The translations under genes were made by a program, and so were the position numbers. The notes beneath the pieces are model-generated. The model worked only from the letters and a program-made list of their open reading frames with translations, did not search any database and was not told the DNA's origin. A stretch of DNA of 64,000 nt from JBKQVT01 sp963804825. Lineage in GTDB: Bacteria; Planctomycetota; Planctomycetia; Pirellulales; Thermoguttaceae. Positions 43,184 through 49,966 of the stretch are shown here, piece after piece (position 1 is the first letter of the stretch; every line of letters starts with the position of its first letter). The stretch spans positions 248,001 to 312,000 of the forward strand of contig CAWDRV010000004.1 in assembly GCA_963804825.1 (NCBI GenBank), written 5' to 3'.

Positions 43184-44116
43184 TTACGCTGGCCAGTTGC
43201 GGGTCGGCAGGAGGGGTTTCTGGCGAGAGTGCTGCGCCTGTGCTGCGCTTGTTGGAGAAATGCCAGATTTCTCGGGGTTCTTGGGGTCTTCGTCTAGACT
43301 CGAAATCAGGTGCCGGGCAACCGGTTGAGGGTTCGAATCCCTTGCCCTCCGCTTCGCACTGTCTCGCACTGACTCGCACAAGCCCGCAACTCGTAAAGAG
43401 TTGGGGCTTGTGCCATTTCTTGGGGGCGGCCTTTCTTCGTCGCACCCCGTCGCATCGTCCAGCACCAAATCGCGCCCTGAGTGCTGCGCATGCGCTGCGC
43501 TTTTTTGGGCCGACCCTGGATCGAAGCCCCCGGTCTTCATGGGCAACCGGAGTACCGGTGCCTCGTCGGTCCCTGTCGCCCGGAGGGCCATGGGCTCGCT
43601 GGCCATCATATTCGGCAGCCGGGCGACCGTGGCGGCGTCCTGGCCCGGGAAGAGGTGCCCGTAGGTATCCATCGTCAGCACGATCGTCGAGTGCCGCATC
43701 ACCGATTGCACCGCCTTGGGGTGGGCACCGGCCATCGCCAGCCAGGCCCCGCAGGTGTGTCGGAGACTGTGGAAGTCGAGGAACTCCCCCTCGTGGTTCT
43801 TCTCTCCCAGGAAATCGCTCTCTCCCCGCCGCATAGATTCCTTGGCGTCCCGCTTGGCGGCCTTCAGCCAGGCCTGCCGGGCGTCGGCCACGTCCGCCCG
43901 GAACATCGCGGCGACGTCGGGCCGCGGCTTCATGGCCTCGGTACGAAACGGCGAAACTTCCTTCGTCTCTCCTGTCTTCCACGTTCGCCACGCTTCCTTC
44001 CACGTTTCGTATTCGGCGGCCACTGCCTGTTCCATCGCGCTGGCAAAGCCGCCCTCCCGGTAGTGGCCTAATTTGGCCGGATTCGCCCTAAAAATGGGTG
44101 TGACTTTGAAAGCCAA
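43184..44116 (-). pseudogene. tyrosine recombinase (integrase), N-terminally incomplete
   Basis: Catalytic C-terminal features are present: DFHSLRHTCGAWLAMAG (HxxR) and STIVLTMDTYGHLF with the nucleophilic Tyr. The core-binding domain and the first catalytic Arg are missing. Past about residue 200 the frame reads through a tRNA-Ser 3' fragment (DSNPQP is antisense T-loop), so the true end is uncertain. Position beside an att-like tRNA fragment marks an integrated element boundary. Confidence 0.65.
43294..43352 (+). other. tRNA-Ser(CGA) 3' fragment, probable attachment site
   Basis: Contains an anticodon-loop-like CTCGAAA, a variable arm, a T arm GAGGG-TTCGAAT-CCCTT and the acceptor 3' strand; the 5' half is absent. 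Adjacent to the integrase remnant, as expected for a displaced att copy. The matching intact tRNA-Ser lies outside the window. Confidence 0.7.
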
Positions 44117-44421
44117 AAACGTCAGCGGCCCGCAAGGCTGATGCGGGTTCTAGCATTAGCCGGTTGTCTTTTCTAACTCGTTGTCTCCATTAGGTTTGGG
44201 AGAGTTACGCAGCCCCGCTCTTGCGCCATAGCGGTTCGTAGAAGCCTGCCGGTATGGGGTTCTTGGGCCTTGGAAGTTTCGGCCCGTTCTTGTAACGATC
44301 CGGCTGGCGCTTGTCCCCGCTAAAGCGTGTTTCGGTCGCCTTGTTGCATTGTCTTCCTCTTGACTCGCTCTACGATTCGTCGTGTGTCAACAAACACCCA
44401 TTAGAAAAGCGAGTTTTGGAC

Positions 44422-44661
44422 ATGTCTAATTTAGAAGCTGCGTTAATTGGGGCAATTTGCGAGGAGGGACGCGCCCCAAAAACCAAGGAGGCAATCCTAG
44501 CTGAACTCAACCACCCGGACGTAACATGCTATTGGTGGTGGTGGCAGTATTGTCCCCTCGTCATTACGAATAACTGGCAATCCCTGTCATTTGAAAGCAA
44601 ACTCGTCGCAATGCTCATCGGCGCAGAGACGGCGAGTTACATACTTGCGAACATGGATTGA
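44422..44661 (+). CDS. hypothetical protein
   Basis: 79 residues (MSNLEAALIGAICEEGRAPK...), lower GC than its surroundings, which fits recent acquisition. No family recognised; helical with a Trp-rich patch (YWWWWQY). Confidence 0.4.
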   Translation: MSNLEAALIGAICEEGRAPKTKEAILAELNHPDVTCYWWWWQYCPLVITNNWQSLSFESKLVAMLIGAETASYILANMD

Positions 44662-44802
44662 ATTACACGGCGGTCGCACCCTTGTAAGTGCTGGGGTCTA
44701 TTCGCCATTGAACATTCGCAAGCCCGACGTAAAGCATGATGATACAACCTAAAAAGACATACTGCTCAGGCTTAACCGTTGGCGTCAATTGGCCCGCTCG
44801 CA

Positions 44803-45273
44803 TCAGCGCGCCGCCCATCCGGGAATCATTGTTCCATCCGTGGTTTGCATCTGCCACTTAGGTTGCTCGGCTTCAAGCCATTGTTGCAAAATTTCCATCT
44901 GGGCCATTACTTCTTTATCCACAAGTTTGATCGCAAAATCAGCGTGCGCGATCGCATTGCGAATATCTCTAATCGCTTTCAGCGCCTTTAAGGGCTCGCC
45001 GTCGAATAAACCAAACTTCACGCCACGACTGAGGTTTTTGCCAATACTCAATGCACCCTTACACCCCGGTTTCTTTGCCTTCAGGCATCGTATGACGGCG
45101 TTATTAAGGAACTCTGTTCCTATGAGAACCTGTGCCAGTTCGCTTTCCGGTTTGAGCACATCCAATAGGGGTTGCCCCTTCTTGTTAAGAAACTCCGCGG
45201 CTACCACCATCTTGCCATCGGGCGTTCCCTGCGCGGTCGTGCCGCGTGGAAACGGAAGAAAATACATCTCCAT
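44803..45273 (-). CDS. MltR-like domain protein
   Basis: 156 residues. Start MEMYFLPFPRG has AGGAGGG nine bases upstream. The C-terminal half carries ALKAIRDIRNAIAHADFAI, the Arg-x-x-Arg-Asn-x-x-Ala-His pattern of MltR (mannitol operon repressor) family proteins. No mannitol genes are near, so this is a stand-alone island member of unknown role. Confidence 0.5.
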   Translation of the reverse strand: MEMYFLPFPRGTTAQGTPDGKMVVAAEFLNKKGQPLLDVLKPESELAQVLIGTEFLNNAVIRCLKAKKPGCKGALSIGKNLSRGVKFGLFDGEPLKALKAIRDIRNAIAHADFAIKLVDKEVMAQMEILQQWLEAEQPKWQMQTTDGTMIPGWAAR

Positions 45274-45349
45274 TTTCTGCCCTCCTATAACAGTGCCCCT
45301 TGACACGTAAGTGTCTTATGATACAATTCCGCCTAGAAAGGGTCAACCC

Positions 45350-45544
45350 ATGAGACGAGAACCGATACCCCAGAGACTTAGAACCGCCATTAGGCGGACG
45401 GGCAAGAGCATTTACCGGGTCGCAAAGGACGCGGGTGTCGGCCACCCGATCATTCTCCGCTTTCTGAGCGGAGAGCGAGACATACGGCTGGAGACGGCCG
45501 AGAAGCTAGCGCGGTCGCTAGGCTTGGAATTGAAAGAAGTGTAG
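45350..45544 (+). CDS. XRE-family HTH regulator
   Basis: 64 residues, essentially one helix-turn-helix: SIYRVAKDAGVGHPIILRFL followed by LETAEKLARSLGLEL. Divergent from the MltR-like gene with about 75 bases between, so it may regulate it. Confidence 0.75.
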   Translation: MRREPIPQRLRTAIRRTGKSIYRVAKDAGVGHPIILRFLSGERDIRLETAEKLARSLGLELKEV

Positions 45545-45554
45545 CAATAAAAAC

Positions 45555-45582
45555 GCCCGGAGCGGTGGCAACCGTTCCGGGC
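45555..45582 (-). terminator. intrinsic terminator for leftward transcription
   Basis: 11-bp stem GCCCGGAGCGG/CCGTTCCGGGC with loop TGGCAA. On the minus strand it is followed by GTTTTTATTG. Lies between the XRE gene and the transposase. Confidence 0.65.
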
Positions 45583-45663
45583 AACCACAACCGGGCTTTC
45601 GCCCAATTGCGGGTTCGATGCTTGCATTATAGCGAAAGCCCCCAACAAAGGGAAGGCTTCGCT

Positions 45664-46581
45664 ATGTGCAACGTCGTGAAACCGGAGCGCCAAAAGCAGG
45701 TGCTCCACATGCTGGTGGAGGGCAGTTCAATCCGATCCACGTCGCGCCTTACGGGAATCCATCGGGATACCATTGGTCGGCTGTTGGTCCGTTTCGGGCA
45801 AGGGTGCCGTCGTTTGCTCGATAACCGGTTGCAGGGATTGGCTTTACGGCACCTGGAATTGGACGAAATGTGGACTTTCGTGCTCAAAAAGGAGGGGCGA
45901 TTGACCCTGGAAGAGCGCCAGGAGCGTTACGACATTGGGGATATTTACCTATGGACCGCCCTTGACCAGAAAACCAAGCTGATTCCCGCCTTTTTGGTTG
46001 GGAAACGGTCGGCAGACAACGCAAGGCGGTTTCTGCGGGACGTGGCCGGCCGGCTGCGGTTCCCCACGGCCCATGACTCCGATCCGCACCACTACCAGCC
46101 GGGCGGGTATTCGCTGGTAGTGCAGATTTCCAGCGACGCCTTCCGGGCCTATCCCGAAGCGGTTGACTTGGCTTTCGGCCCCTATTGCAAATACGGCCAG
46201 ATCATCAAGAACTATCGCAACGCCGACCAGCCGGGGCGCTATGCTCCCCCGGAGATGGTCGAGACTGAGCGCCGGAGGGTGTTCGCGTTGAGAGAAGACG
46301 AGGAGCGGACAATATGCACGTCCCACGTGGAGCGCCACAACTTGACCGTCCGCACCTTGTTGCGGCGGTTCACTCGCCTTGCTCTGGGATTCTCCAAAAA
46401 ACTAGAGAACCTCGAGGCGGCGTGCGCGGCGTTTCTGGCGTACTACAACTTCGTTTGGCGAACCAGATACCCGGATGACAGCGGGAAGGCAGGGCGGTAT
46501 CGTCCGCCGGCCGCGGTCATGGCAGGCGTGGTTTCCAACCTCTGGACATTCACAGACCTGTTCAATCGTGTAATGGGGTAG
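45664..46581 (+). CDS. IS1-like DDE transposase
   Basis: 305 residues. N-terminal HTH (GSSIRSTSRLTGIHRDTIGRL), then a DDE-type core: LELDEMWTFV, IYLWTALDQKTKLIPAFLVG, SSDAFRAYPEAV and SHVERHNLTVRTLLRRFTR. Full-length by eye. Clear terminal inverted repeats were not recognised beside it, so it may be a solo transposase gene. Confidence 0.78.
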   Translation: MCNVVKPERQKQVLHMLVEGSSIRSTSRLTGIHRDTIGRLLVRFGQGCRRLLDNRLQGLALRHLELDEMWTFVLKKEGRLTLEERQERYDIGDIYLWTALDQKTKLIPAFLVGKRSADNARRFLRDVAGRLRFPTAHDSDPHHYQPGGYSLVVQISSDAFRAYPEAVDLAFGPYCKYGQIIKNYRNADQPGRYAPPEMVETERRRVFALREDEERTICTSHVERHNLTVRTLLRRFTRLALGFSKKLENLEAACAAFLAYYNFVWRTRYPDDSGKAGRYRPPAAVMAGVVSNLWTFTDLFNRVMG

Positions 46582-47008
46582 AACCGGGCTGTTGTGGAGG
46601 CATACATGGCAGATACTTTTTCGCCAATGGAGAAAGCATCATGGGAAAAAACATGTATGCTTCTCCATCGTTCGCTTCATCAAGATGGCCGTGCGCACTC
46701 GCGCGAACAAAGATGTTCTTCTTTAGCAACCCAGCGACTAGAGGGGTATCTAATGGAAAGTCTAAGGTGTTCCGTTGCTGTTTCGTGAATCTGTTTATCG
46801 CCTCCCATTCGGAGGGATCAAGAGAAGCAATAGCTTGCTTTATGGCCTGTGTTTTTTGATCGTTGATTTCAACATGTTCCGTTTGGCAAGGACGGCTAAT
46901 GCAGAAGAAAAAGGCAACGATGATCGCGCCAGACACTATCCCTACTCCGATTGCCGACAAGATCGCTGGAATGAGATGCCATCCGCCCACCCAAGCGATA
47001 AGGTACAC
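46562..47008 (-). CDS. SieB-like superinfection exclusion protein (tentative)
   Basis: 148 residues with an N-terminal membrane region (HLIPAILSAIGVGIVSGAIIVAFFF) and a cytoplasmic domain with SLDPSEWEAINRFTKQQRNTLDF and VAGLLKKNIFVRAS. This resembles SieB-family exclusion proteins that block incoming phage. Its 3' end overlaps the transposase 3' end by 20 bases. The assignment is by pattern only. Confidence 0.45.
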   Translation of the reverse strand: MYLIAWVGGWHLIPAILSAIGVGIVSGAIIVAFFFCISRPCQTEHVEINDQKTQAIKQAIASLDPSEWEAINRFTKQQRNTLDFPLDTPLVAGLLKKNIFVRASAHGHLDEANDGEAYMFFPMMLSPLAKKYLPCMPPQQPGSTPLHD

Positions 47009-47220
47009 GGCCGCGCCTCCGATTACAGCAGCAGTAGCCGCAACGTTTTTTGCGAACGACCAAGCGGCATTAACCCGGATAACCCATTTTCAACACCATT
47101 CTTCGCTCATCGGACGCCCTCTTGCAATAGCGGCCGAAGGGCGTACAATGACAGCATCATTCAACCAGTGCCGCCCTACGGCACGAGAACAGAAAGCGGC
47201 CGGATTTCCCCCGGCCGCTT

Positions 47221-47535
47221 TCATTTTATCCCGACCAGCGGCACGTGCAACCCACCATACCACCCAGAGGTGCAAATTAGGCCACTGCCGCCCTCCCCGG
47301 TGGCTTGAAAGCGAACTTCAAAGGCAGTCGGATGATTCGCAATGGTCGAGCGCAGCCAACCGCGGCGTTCGACCATGCCGGCGGCCGTCAACAGAAACAG
47401 GGCATTGTCTTGAATGACGGTCAGCCGGTCGAGATCGAAGTCAGCCCACGTTTCGGGGATCGTCCGCAGCAACTCGGCGATTGCCCGCTTGAGAAGATCG
47501 GCTTCAGCGTCGGTTCGCGGGAGACGTTCTGCCAT
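47221..47535 (-). CDS. conserved hypothetical protein of accessory region
   Basis: 104 residues starting MAERLPRTDAEADLLKRAI, with GAAGGGCGAATTC before the ATG. Contains ETWADFDLDRLTVIQDNALF. No family recognised. Confidence 0.45.
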   Translation of the reverse strand: MAERLPRTDAEADLLKRAIAELLRTIPETWADFDLDRLTVIQDNALFLLTAAGMVERRGWLRSTIANHPTAFEVRFQATGEGGSGLICTSGWYGGLHVPLVGIK

Positions 47536-47890
47536 GAATTCGCCCTTCGTTCTGCGGGTCGGCCCGCGCCGGCTGGGTTGTCCAGGTGGCCACCCGGCAC
47601 AACCGTCCGGACGATTCTGCTCCACCCGTTTCTATCCCAGCATGCCCGCCATTTTACCCTCGGCGATGGCGTTTACCAGCCAGCGGGCGTAACGGCGGCT
47701 GCAGGGAGACGGACGGCAATCACTGGCCGCCCCGGGCAAAGGCACGACCTTCTCCATGGGTCACCGGCTCGCACCGTGGAAAATTTTCCGCGGGGCGGGA
47801 ATAATTTCGCCCGTTCGAGCGTCTTATAGATAAGGCCGCCGTGCTCGGGAAAATTTCGTGAACTTCTGTAGCATCGGCGGCGTCTATACG
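47536..47890. other. gap upstream of the array 2 leader
   Basis: No convincing gene. The long leftward ORF 48203-47673 overlaps the leader region and the first tRNA of array 2 and is judged spurious. Confidence 0.45.
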
Positions 47891-47891
47891 A

Positions 47892-47897
47892 TATAAT
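47892..47897 (+). promoter_or_regulatory. sigma-70-like -10 box for the array 2 leader
   Basis: Perfect TATAAT; a good -35 match is not obvious 16-18 bases upstream (TAGCAT region). Transcription would start near 47904 and produce the leader described below. Confidence 0.6.
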
Positions 47898-47944
47898 AGC
47901 GATAGTGCGGCCCTCGGCGGGCTGCCAGTTTGAGAGAAAGAGCC

Positions 47945-48043
47945 ATGACTTCGATACGGCTAAGTCACAAACAGCGAAGATGGATGGGTACATTCGCCGC
48001 CCAAGCGGCGAATACGCTCCCGTCCTATCCATTGCGCGTTTGA
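47945..48043 (+). CDS. 32-residue leader peptide with extreme codon diversity
   Basis: ATG ACT TCG ATA ... to TGA at 48041-48043, with AGAGAAAGAG before the ATG. Of 32 sense codons, 29 are different, covering 17 amino acids (no Cys, Asp or Glu). Thr, Ser, Leu, Arg and Pro never reuse a codon, and the usual GC-rich favourite CTG is absent. It includes rare ATA, CTA, AGA and CGA. The stop codon overlaps the first arm of a hairpin that competes with a terminator just before the first tRNA. I infer an attenuation leader that samples many tRNAs. Too short for routine gene callers. Confidence 0.7.
   Translation: MTSIRLSHKQRRWMGTFAAQAANTLPSYPLRV
47992..48013 (+). promoter_or_regulatory. perfect hairpin inside the leader peptide ORF (pause-type)
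   Basis: ATTCGCCGC/GCGGCGAAT, 9 bp with loop CCAA. In classical attenuators a hairpin here pauses polymerase until a ribosome arrives. Confidence 0.6.
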
Positions 48044-48086
48044 CACCGGCCGTACCTATTCCGAAGAATACCGAAAGCCCGGTGTC
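48042..48086 (+). promoter_or_regulatory. antiterminator hairpin
   Basis: GACACCGG (48042-48049) pairs with CCGGTGTC (48079-48086), enclosing TATTC-CGAA-GAATA. The second strand is the same sequence that forms the 5' arm of the terminator, so the two structures exclude each other. A ribosome resting at the leader stop would cover the first strand. Confidence 0.7.
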
Positions 48087-48109
48087 ATAACGACATCGGG
48101 CTTTTTTTA
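48077..48109 (+). terminator. intrinsic terminator immediately before tRNA array 2
   Basis: GCCCGGTGTC pairs with GACATCGGGC (one G-T wobble), followed by seven T. The T run ends 3-4 bases before the first tRNA of the array, so read-through is needed for this promoter to transcribe the array. Confidence 0.85.
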
Positions 48110-48111
48110 TT

Positions 48112-48202
48112 GGGTCGGTAGCTGAGATGCGGGCACCGACCGAAGGTTGGTCGGCGGCGGCCTGAAAAGCCGCAGACGCGGATTCGAGCACCGCCCGACC
48201 CA
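48112..48202 (+). tRNA. tRNA-Phe(GAA) with palindrome in D loop
   Basis: Acceptor GGGTCGG/CCGACCC, anticodon loop CTGAAAA in stem GCGGC/GCCGC. A 22-nt palindrome (48131-48152) sits in the D loop. T loop ATTCGAGCA is longer than normal. Confidence 0.8.
48131..48152 (+). repeat. mini-palindrome copy (Phe D loop)
   Basis: GGGCACC...GGTC, 22 nt; identical to the copy in the array 1 Met gene (2167-2188). Confidence 0.85.
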
Positions 48203-48262
48203 CTGCGTGAAACGTGCGCGCGAACCCCTTGCTTCAACTGCGTGGAAGGTGCGCGCTGAGAT

Positions 48263-48336
48263 GGCCTGTTCGTCTATCGGTTCGAGGACACCGGCCCTTC
48301 AAGCCGGGAAGACGGGTTCGACTCCCGTACGGGCCG
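48263..48336 (+). tRNA. tRNA-Glu(TTC)
   Basis: Acceptor GGCCTGT/ACGGGCC with one wobble, anticodon loop CCTTCAA in stem CCGGC/GCCGG, T loop TTCGACT. Confidence 0.92.
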
Positions 48337-48343
48337 CTGTGGG

Positions 48344-48437
48344 CAGAACGTAGCGAAGCCTGGTTATCGCGCGGGCACCGATGCGCAGCATTGGTCCGGG
48401 GACCAGGAGACCGGCGGTTCAAATCCGCCCGTTCTGA
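48344..48437 (+). tRNA. tRNA-Pro(GGG) with palindrome in anticodon stem
   Basis: Acceptor CAGAACG/CGTTCTG and T arm GGCGG-TTCAAAT-CCGCC intact. A 24-nt palindrome (48373-48396) replaces the 5' anticodon-stem strand; its TTGGT end partly pairs with CCAGG around a CCGGGGA loop. Confidence 0.7.
48373..48396 (+). repeat. mini-palindrome copy (Pro anticodon stem)
   Basis: GGGCACC...GGTC, 24 nt, inner stem GATGC-GCA-GCATT. Confidence 0.85.
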
Positions 48438-48445
48438 CTGGATGA

Positions 48446-48518
48446 CGGGATGTAGGGTAGCGGCGAACCCGTGTGTTCTGGGAACACAAGATCGCAGGTT
48501 CGAGTCCTGCCATCCCGA
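48446..48518 (+). tRNA. tRNA-Pro(TGG)
   Basis: Acceptor CGGGATG/CATCCCG, anticodon loop TCTGGGA in stem TGTGT/ACACA. Counterpart of the tRNA at position 4. Confidence 0.92.
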
Positions 48519-48544
48519 CCTGACGGACAACGACGTTGGCACAT

Positions 48545-48616
48545 GGTAGTCGAGGGCCGGTTGCCCAAACCCGGCTGATAACCGAGTGGCGCTGAGTTCG
48601 ACTCTCAGGGCTACCA
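48545..48616 (+). tRNA. tRNA-Ile(GAT)
   Basis: Acceptor GGTAGTC/GGCTACC with one wobble, anticodon loop CTGATAA. Counterpart of 103-174. Confidence 0.88.
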
Positions 48617-48682
48617 CTGGAAAGTGAGGAGCATGACCATGAAGCAAACCCGATGGAAACGCATACGCCCGGCCTGCATTTC

Positions 48683-48754
48683 GGGGTCGTGGTGTAACGG
48701 CAGCACTCCGGACTTTTAATCCGGTAGGTGAAGGTTCGAGTCCTTTCGGCCCCA
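48683..48754 (+). tRNA. tRNA-Lys(TTT)
   Basis: Acceptor GGGGTCG/CGGCCCC, anticodon loop CTTTTAA. Counterpart of 241-312. Confidence 0.93.
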
Positions 48755-48765
48755 CTCGCCGTGAC

Positions 48766-48853
48766 GGCGCGTAGCTCAATGGTCAGAGCGGGCCTCTTAT
48801 AAGGGTCAGGACCACCTGCGGTGGTGCCCAGGGTTCGACTCCCTCCGCGCCCA
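48766..48853 (+). tRNA. tRNA-Ile(TAT) with palindrome in variable loop
   Basis: Anticodon loop CTTATAA. A 20-nt reverse-oriented palindrome (48810-48829) takes the place of ACTG in the array 1 copy; the 5' T-stem strand is altered at its edge. Confidence 0.8.
48810..48829 (-). repeat. mini-palindrome copy (Ile variable loop)
   Basis: GACC...GTGCCC, 20 nt, the shortest copy (inner stem ACC-TGC-GGT). Absent from the array 1 homologue. Confidence 0.85.
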
Positions 48854-48879
48854 CTGCTGCGCGTAACGAAGCAGACGAC

Positions 48880-48952
48880 GGGACCAAGGTGCTAGCGGCA
48901 GCACAGCGGATTCTTAATCCGCCAGGTGAGGGTTCAAGTCCCTCTGGTCCCA
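48880..48952 (+). tRNA. tRNA-Lys(CTT)
   Basis: Acceptor GGGACCA/TGGTCCC, anticodon loop TTCTTAA. Counterpart of 422-494. Confidence 0.93.
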
Positions 48953-48971
48953 CTGATGTGAGCACTGGTCC

Positions 48972-48995
48972 GGGCACCGACGCGCAGCGTTGGTC
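48972..48995 (+). repeat. mini-palindrome copy (Thr D loop)
   Basis: GGGCACC...GGTC, 24 nt, inner stem GACGC-GCA-GCGTT. Confidence 0.85.
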
Positions 48996-49042
48996 GTGGC
49001 GAGGATACCGCACCCGTAATGCGGCGACGAGGGTTCGAGTCC

Positions 49043-49066
49043 GGGCACCGACGCGAAGCGTTGGTC
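49043..49066 (+). repeat. mini-palindrome copy (Thr T stem)
   Basis: GGGCACC...GGTC, 24 nt, inner stem GACGC-GAA-GCGTT. Differs from its neighbour 48972-48995 only in the loop. Confidence 0.85.
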
Positions 49067-49104
49067 TGGTGCTCCTGTTGTTTGACAATTCGGCACACCA
49101 CGAC

Positions 49105-49194
49105 GCGCCCATGGGGCACCGTCGCGAAGCGATGGTCGCGGCAGCCTGCTGCCTTGCCATGGCAGAAGTGCGGGTTCGACTCCCGCTGGGCGCT
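49105..49194 (+). tRNA. tRNA-Gly(GCC) with palindrome in D arm
   Basis: Acceptor GCGCCCA/TGGGCGC, anticodon loop TTGCCAT intact. A palindrome replaces ATGTA found in the array 1 copy. Confidence 0.8.
49114..49137 (+). repeat. mini-palindrome copy (Gly D arm)
   Basis: GGGCACC...GGTC, 24 nt, inner stem GTCGC-GAA-GCGAT, which covaries against the other copies. Confidence 0.85.
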
Positions 49195-49202
49195 TTTCAG
49201 CG

Positions 49203-49277
49203 CAGGACGTAGGAAAGCCTGGTATTCCGCGTGCCCCGGGCAGCACGAGATCGCGGGTTCAAATCCCGCCGTCCTGA
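49203..49277 (+). tRNA. tRNA-Pro(CGG) with 8-nt anticodon loop
   Basis: Acceptor CAGGACG/CGTCCTG. Stem CGTGC/GCACG now encloses CCCGGGCA, eight bases, against CCCGGGC in array 1. Eight-base Pro loops are the classical form of +1 frameshift suppressors. Confidence 0.85.
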
Positions 49278-49284
49278 CTTTGAT

Positions 49285-49359
49285 TGCGGTGGGGCCTGTG
49301 TTGGCACGGGCGGGCGCTTGTTAAGCGTCATGTCGCAGGTTCGATTCCTGCCACCGCAG
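49285..49359 (+). tRNA. tRNA-Asn(GTT)
   Basis: Acceptor TGCGGTG/CACCGCA, anticodon loop CTGTTAA. Counterpart of 767-841. Confidence 0.92.
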
Positions 49360-49387
49360 CCTGTTGAGAGAACGGAAGGGCAAGCCG

Positions 49388-49411
49388 GACCACCGCTTCG
49401 CGGCGGTGCCC
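49388..49411 (-). repeat. mini-palindrome copy
   Basis: Identical to 865-888. Confidence 0.8.
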
Positions 49412-49426
49412 GCGATGGCAGCCGCC

Positions 49427-49448
49427 GGGCACCATGCGAAGCATGGTC
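49427..49448 (+). repeat. mini-palindrome copy
   Basis: Identical to 904-925. Confidence 0.8.
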
Positions 49449-49500
49449 AGCGGCCGAGCGATGAGCCTTGAGGGTTCGACTCCCTCTCCTTCCGCCTGCT

Positions 49501-49590
49501 GTGCCCTTGGCCGGCCGGCAGAGGTGCCAGCCTTCCAAGCTGGCGCGACCAACCTTCGGTCGGTGCCCGGTTCGACTCCCACAGGGCACT
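49501..49590 (+). tRNA. tRNA-Gly(TCC), variable loop and T stem interrupted
   Basis: Acceptor GTGCCCT/AGGGCAC, anticodon loop CTTCCAA. Palindrome 49547-49568 at the same place as in array 1. Confidence 0.75.
49547..49568 (-). repeat. mini-palindrome copy (Gly variable loop)
   Basis: GACC...GTGCCC, 22 nt. Same insertion point as 1024-1046 but a changed inner stem and loop, so the element evolves in place while staying palindromic. Confidence 0.85.
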
Positions 49591-49604
49591 CTCAGCGATG
49601 ACGA

Positions 49605-49675
49605 TCGGGGATCAGCTAGTGGCAGGCTTCCTGGCTTTGAACCAGGCAACGGAGGTTCAACCCCTCCTCCCCGAG
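49605..49675 (+). tRNA. tRNA-Gln(TTG)
   Basis: Acceptor TCGGGGA/TCCCCGA, anticodon loop CTTTGAA. Counterpart of 1082-1152. Confidence 0.92.
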
Positions 49676-49712
49676 CTTGCAGCCGGCGAGCCGTGTCTCG
49701 TCACGCAAACGA

Positions 49713-49783
49713 TGCGGAGTCATCTAACGGTAGGATGAGACTCTCTGAAGGTCTTCATGTTGGTTCAACTCCAGCCTCCGCAG
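49713..49783 (+). tRNA. tRNA-Gln(CTG)
   Basis: Acceptor TGCGGAG/CTCCGCA, anticodon loop CTCTGAA. Counterpart of 1165-1235. Confidence 0.92.
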
Positions 49784-49792
49784 CTTGATAAC

Positions 49793-49878
49793 GGAAGCCA
49801 TCCGGCCGGATGAGGAGCCTGTCTTGAAAACAGGTGGCGGCCCGACGCCGCTTGTGGGTTCGAGTCCCACGGCTTCCG
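49793..49878 (+). tRNA. tRNA-Ser(TGA)
   Basis: Class II; acceptor GGAAGCC/GGCTTCC, anticodon loop CTTGAAA. Restores the U33 that is C in the array 1 copy. Confidence 0.93.
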
Positions 49879-49882
49879 CCTT

Positions 49883-49955
49883 TGGGGTCATGGTCCAACA
49901 GGACGACGCCAGCTCCGCACGCTGGAGATCCGGGTGCGACTCCCGGTGACTCCAC
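49883..49955 (+). tRNA. tRNA-Ala(CGC), non-canonical
   Basis: Acceptor TGGGGTC/GACTCCA, anticodon loop TCCGCAC, T arm CCGGG-TGCGACT-CCCGG. The T stem covaries with array 1 (CCCGG/CCGGG), which suggests the gene was under selection. Confidence 0.75.
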
Positions 49956-49966
49956 TGTAGAAACAT

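Larger units (their letters stand above)
48962..49074 (+). tRNA. tRNA-Thr(CGT) disrupted by two palindromes
   Basis: Anticodon arm CCGCA-CCCGTAA-TGCGG is intact, but one palindrome replaces GTCCA of the D loop and another replaces CTCCC of the T stem and acceptor. Probably non-functional unless the inserts are removed from the RNA. Confidence 0.75.
49374..49494 (+). tRNA. tRNA-like gene with two palindromes, isotype unreadable
   Basis: Same sequence organisation as 851-971, including palindromes in the D loop and between the anticodon-stem strands. Retention of both inserts in both arrays means they predate the array duplication. Confidence 0.7.

Noticed and set aside
47905..48090. 61-codon ORF starting GTG in another frame of the array 2 leader
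   Set aside because: It would start at the predicted transcription start with no Shine-Dalgarno and shows no recognisable protein. The 32-codon ORF has a ribosome site and ends exactly at the antiterminator.
47673..48203. Leftward 176-residue ORF over the leader region
   Set aside because: It runs antisense through the first tRNA, the terminator and the leader; no domain is visible.
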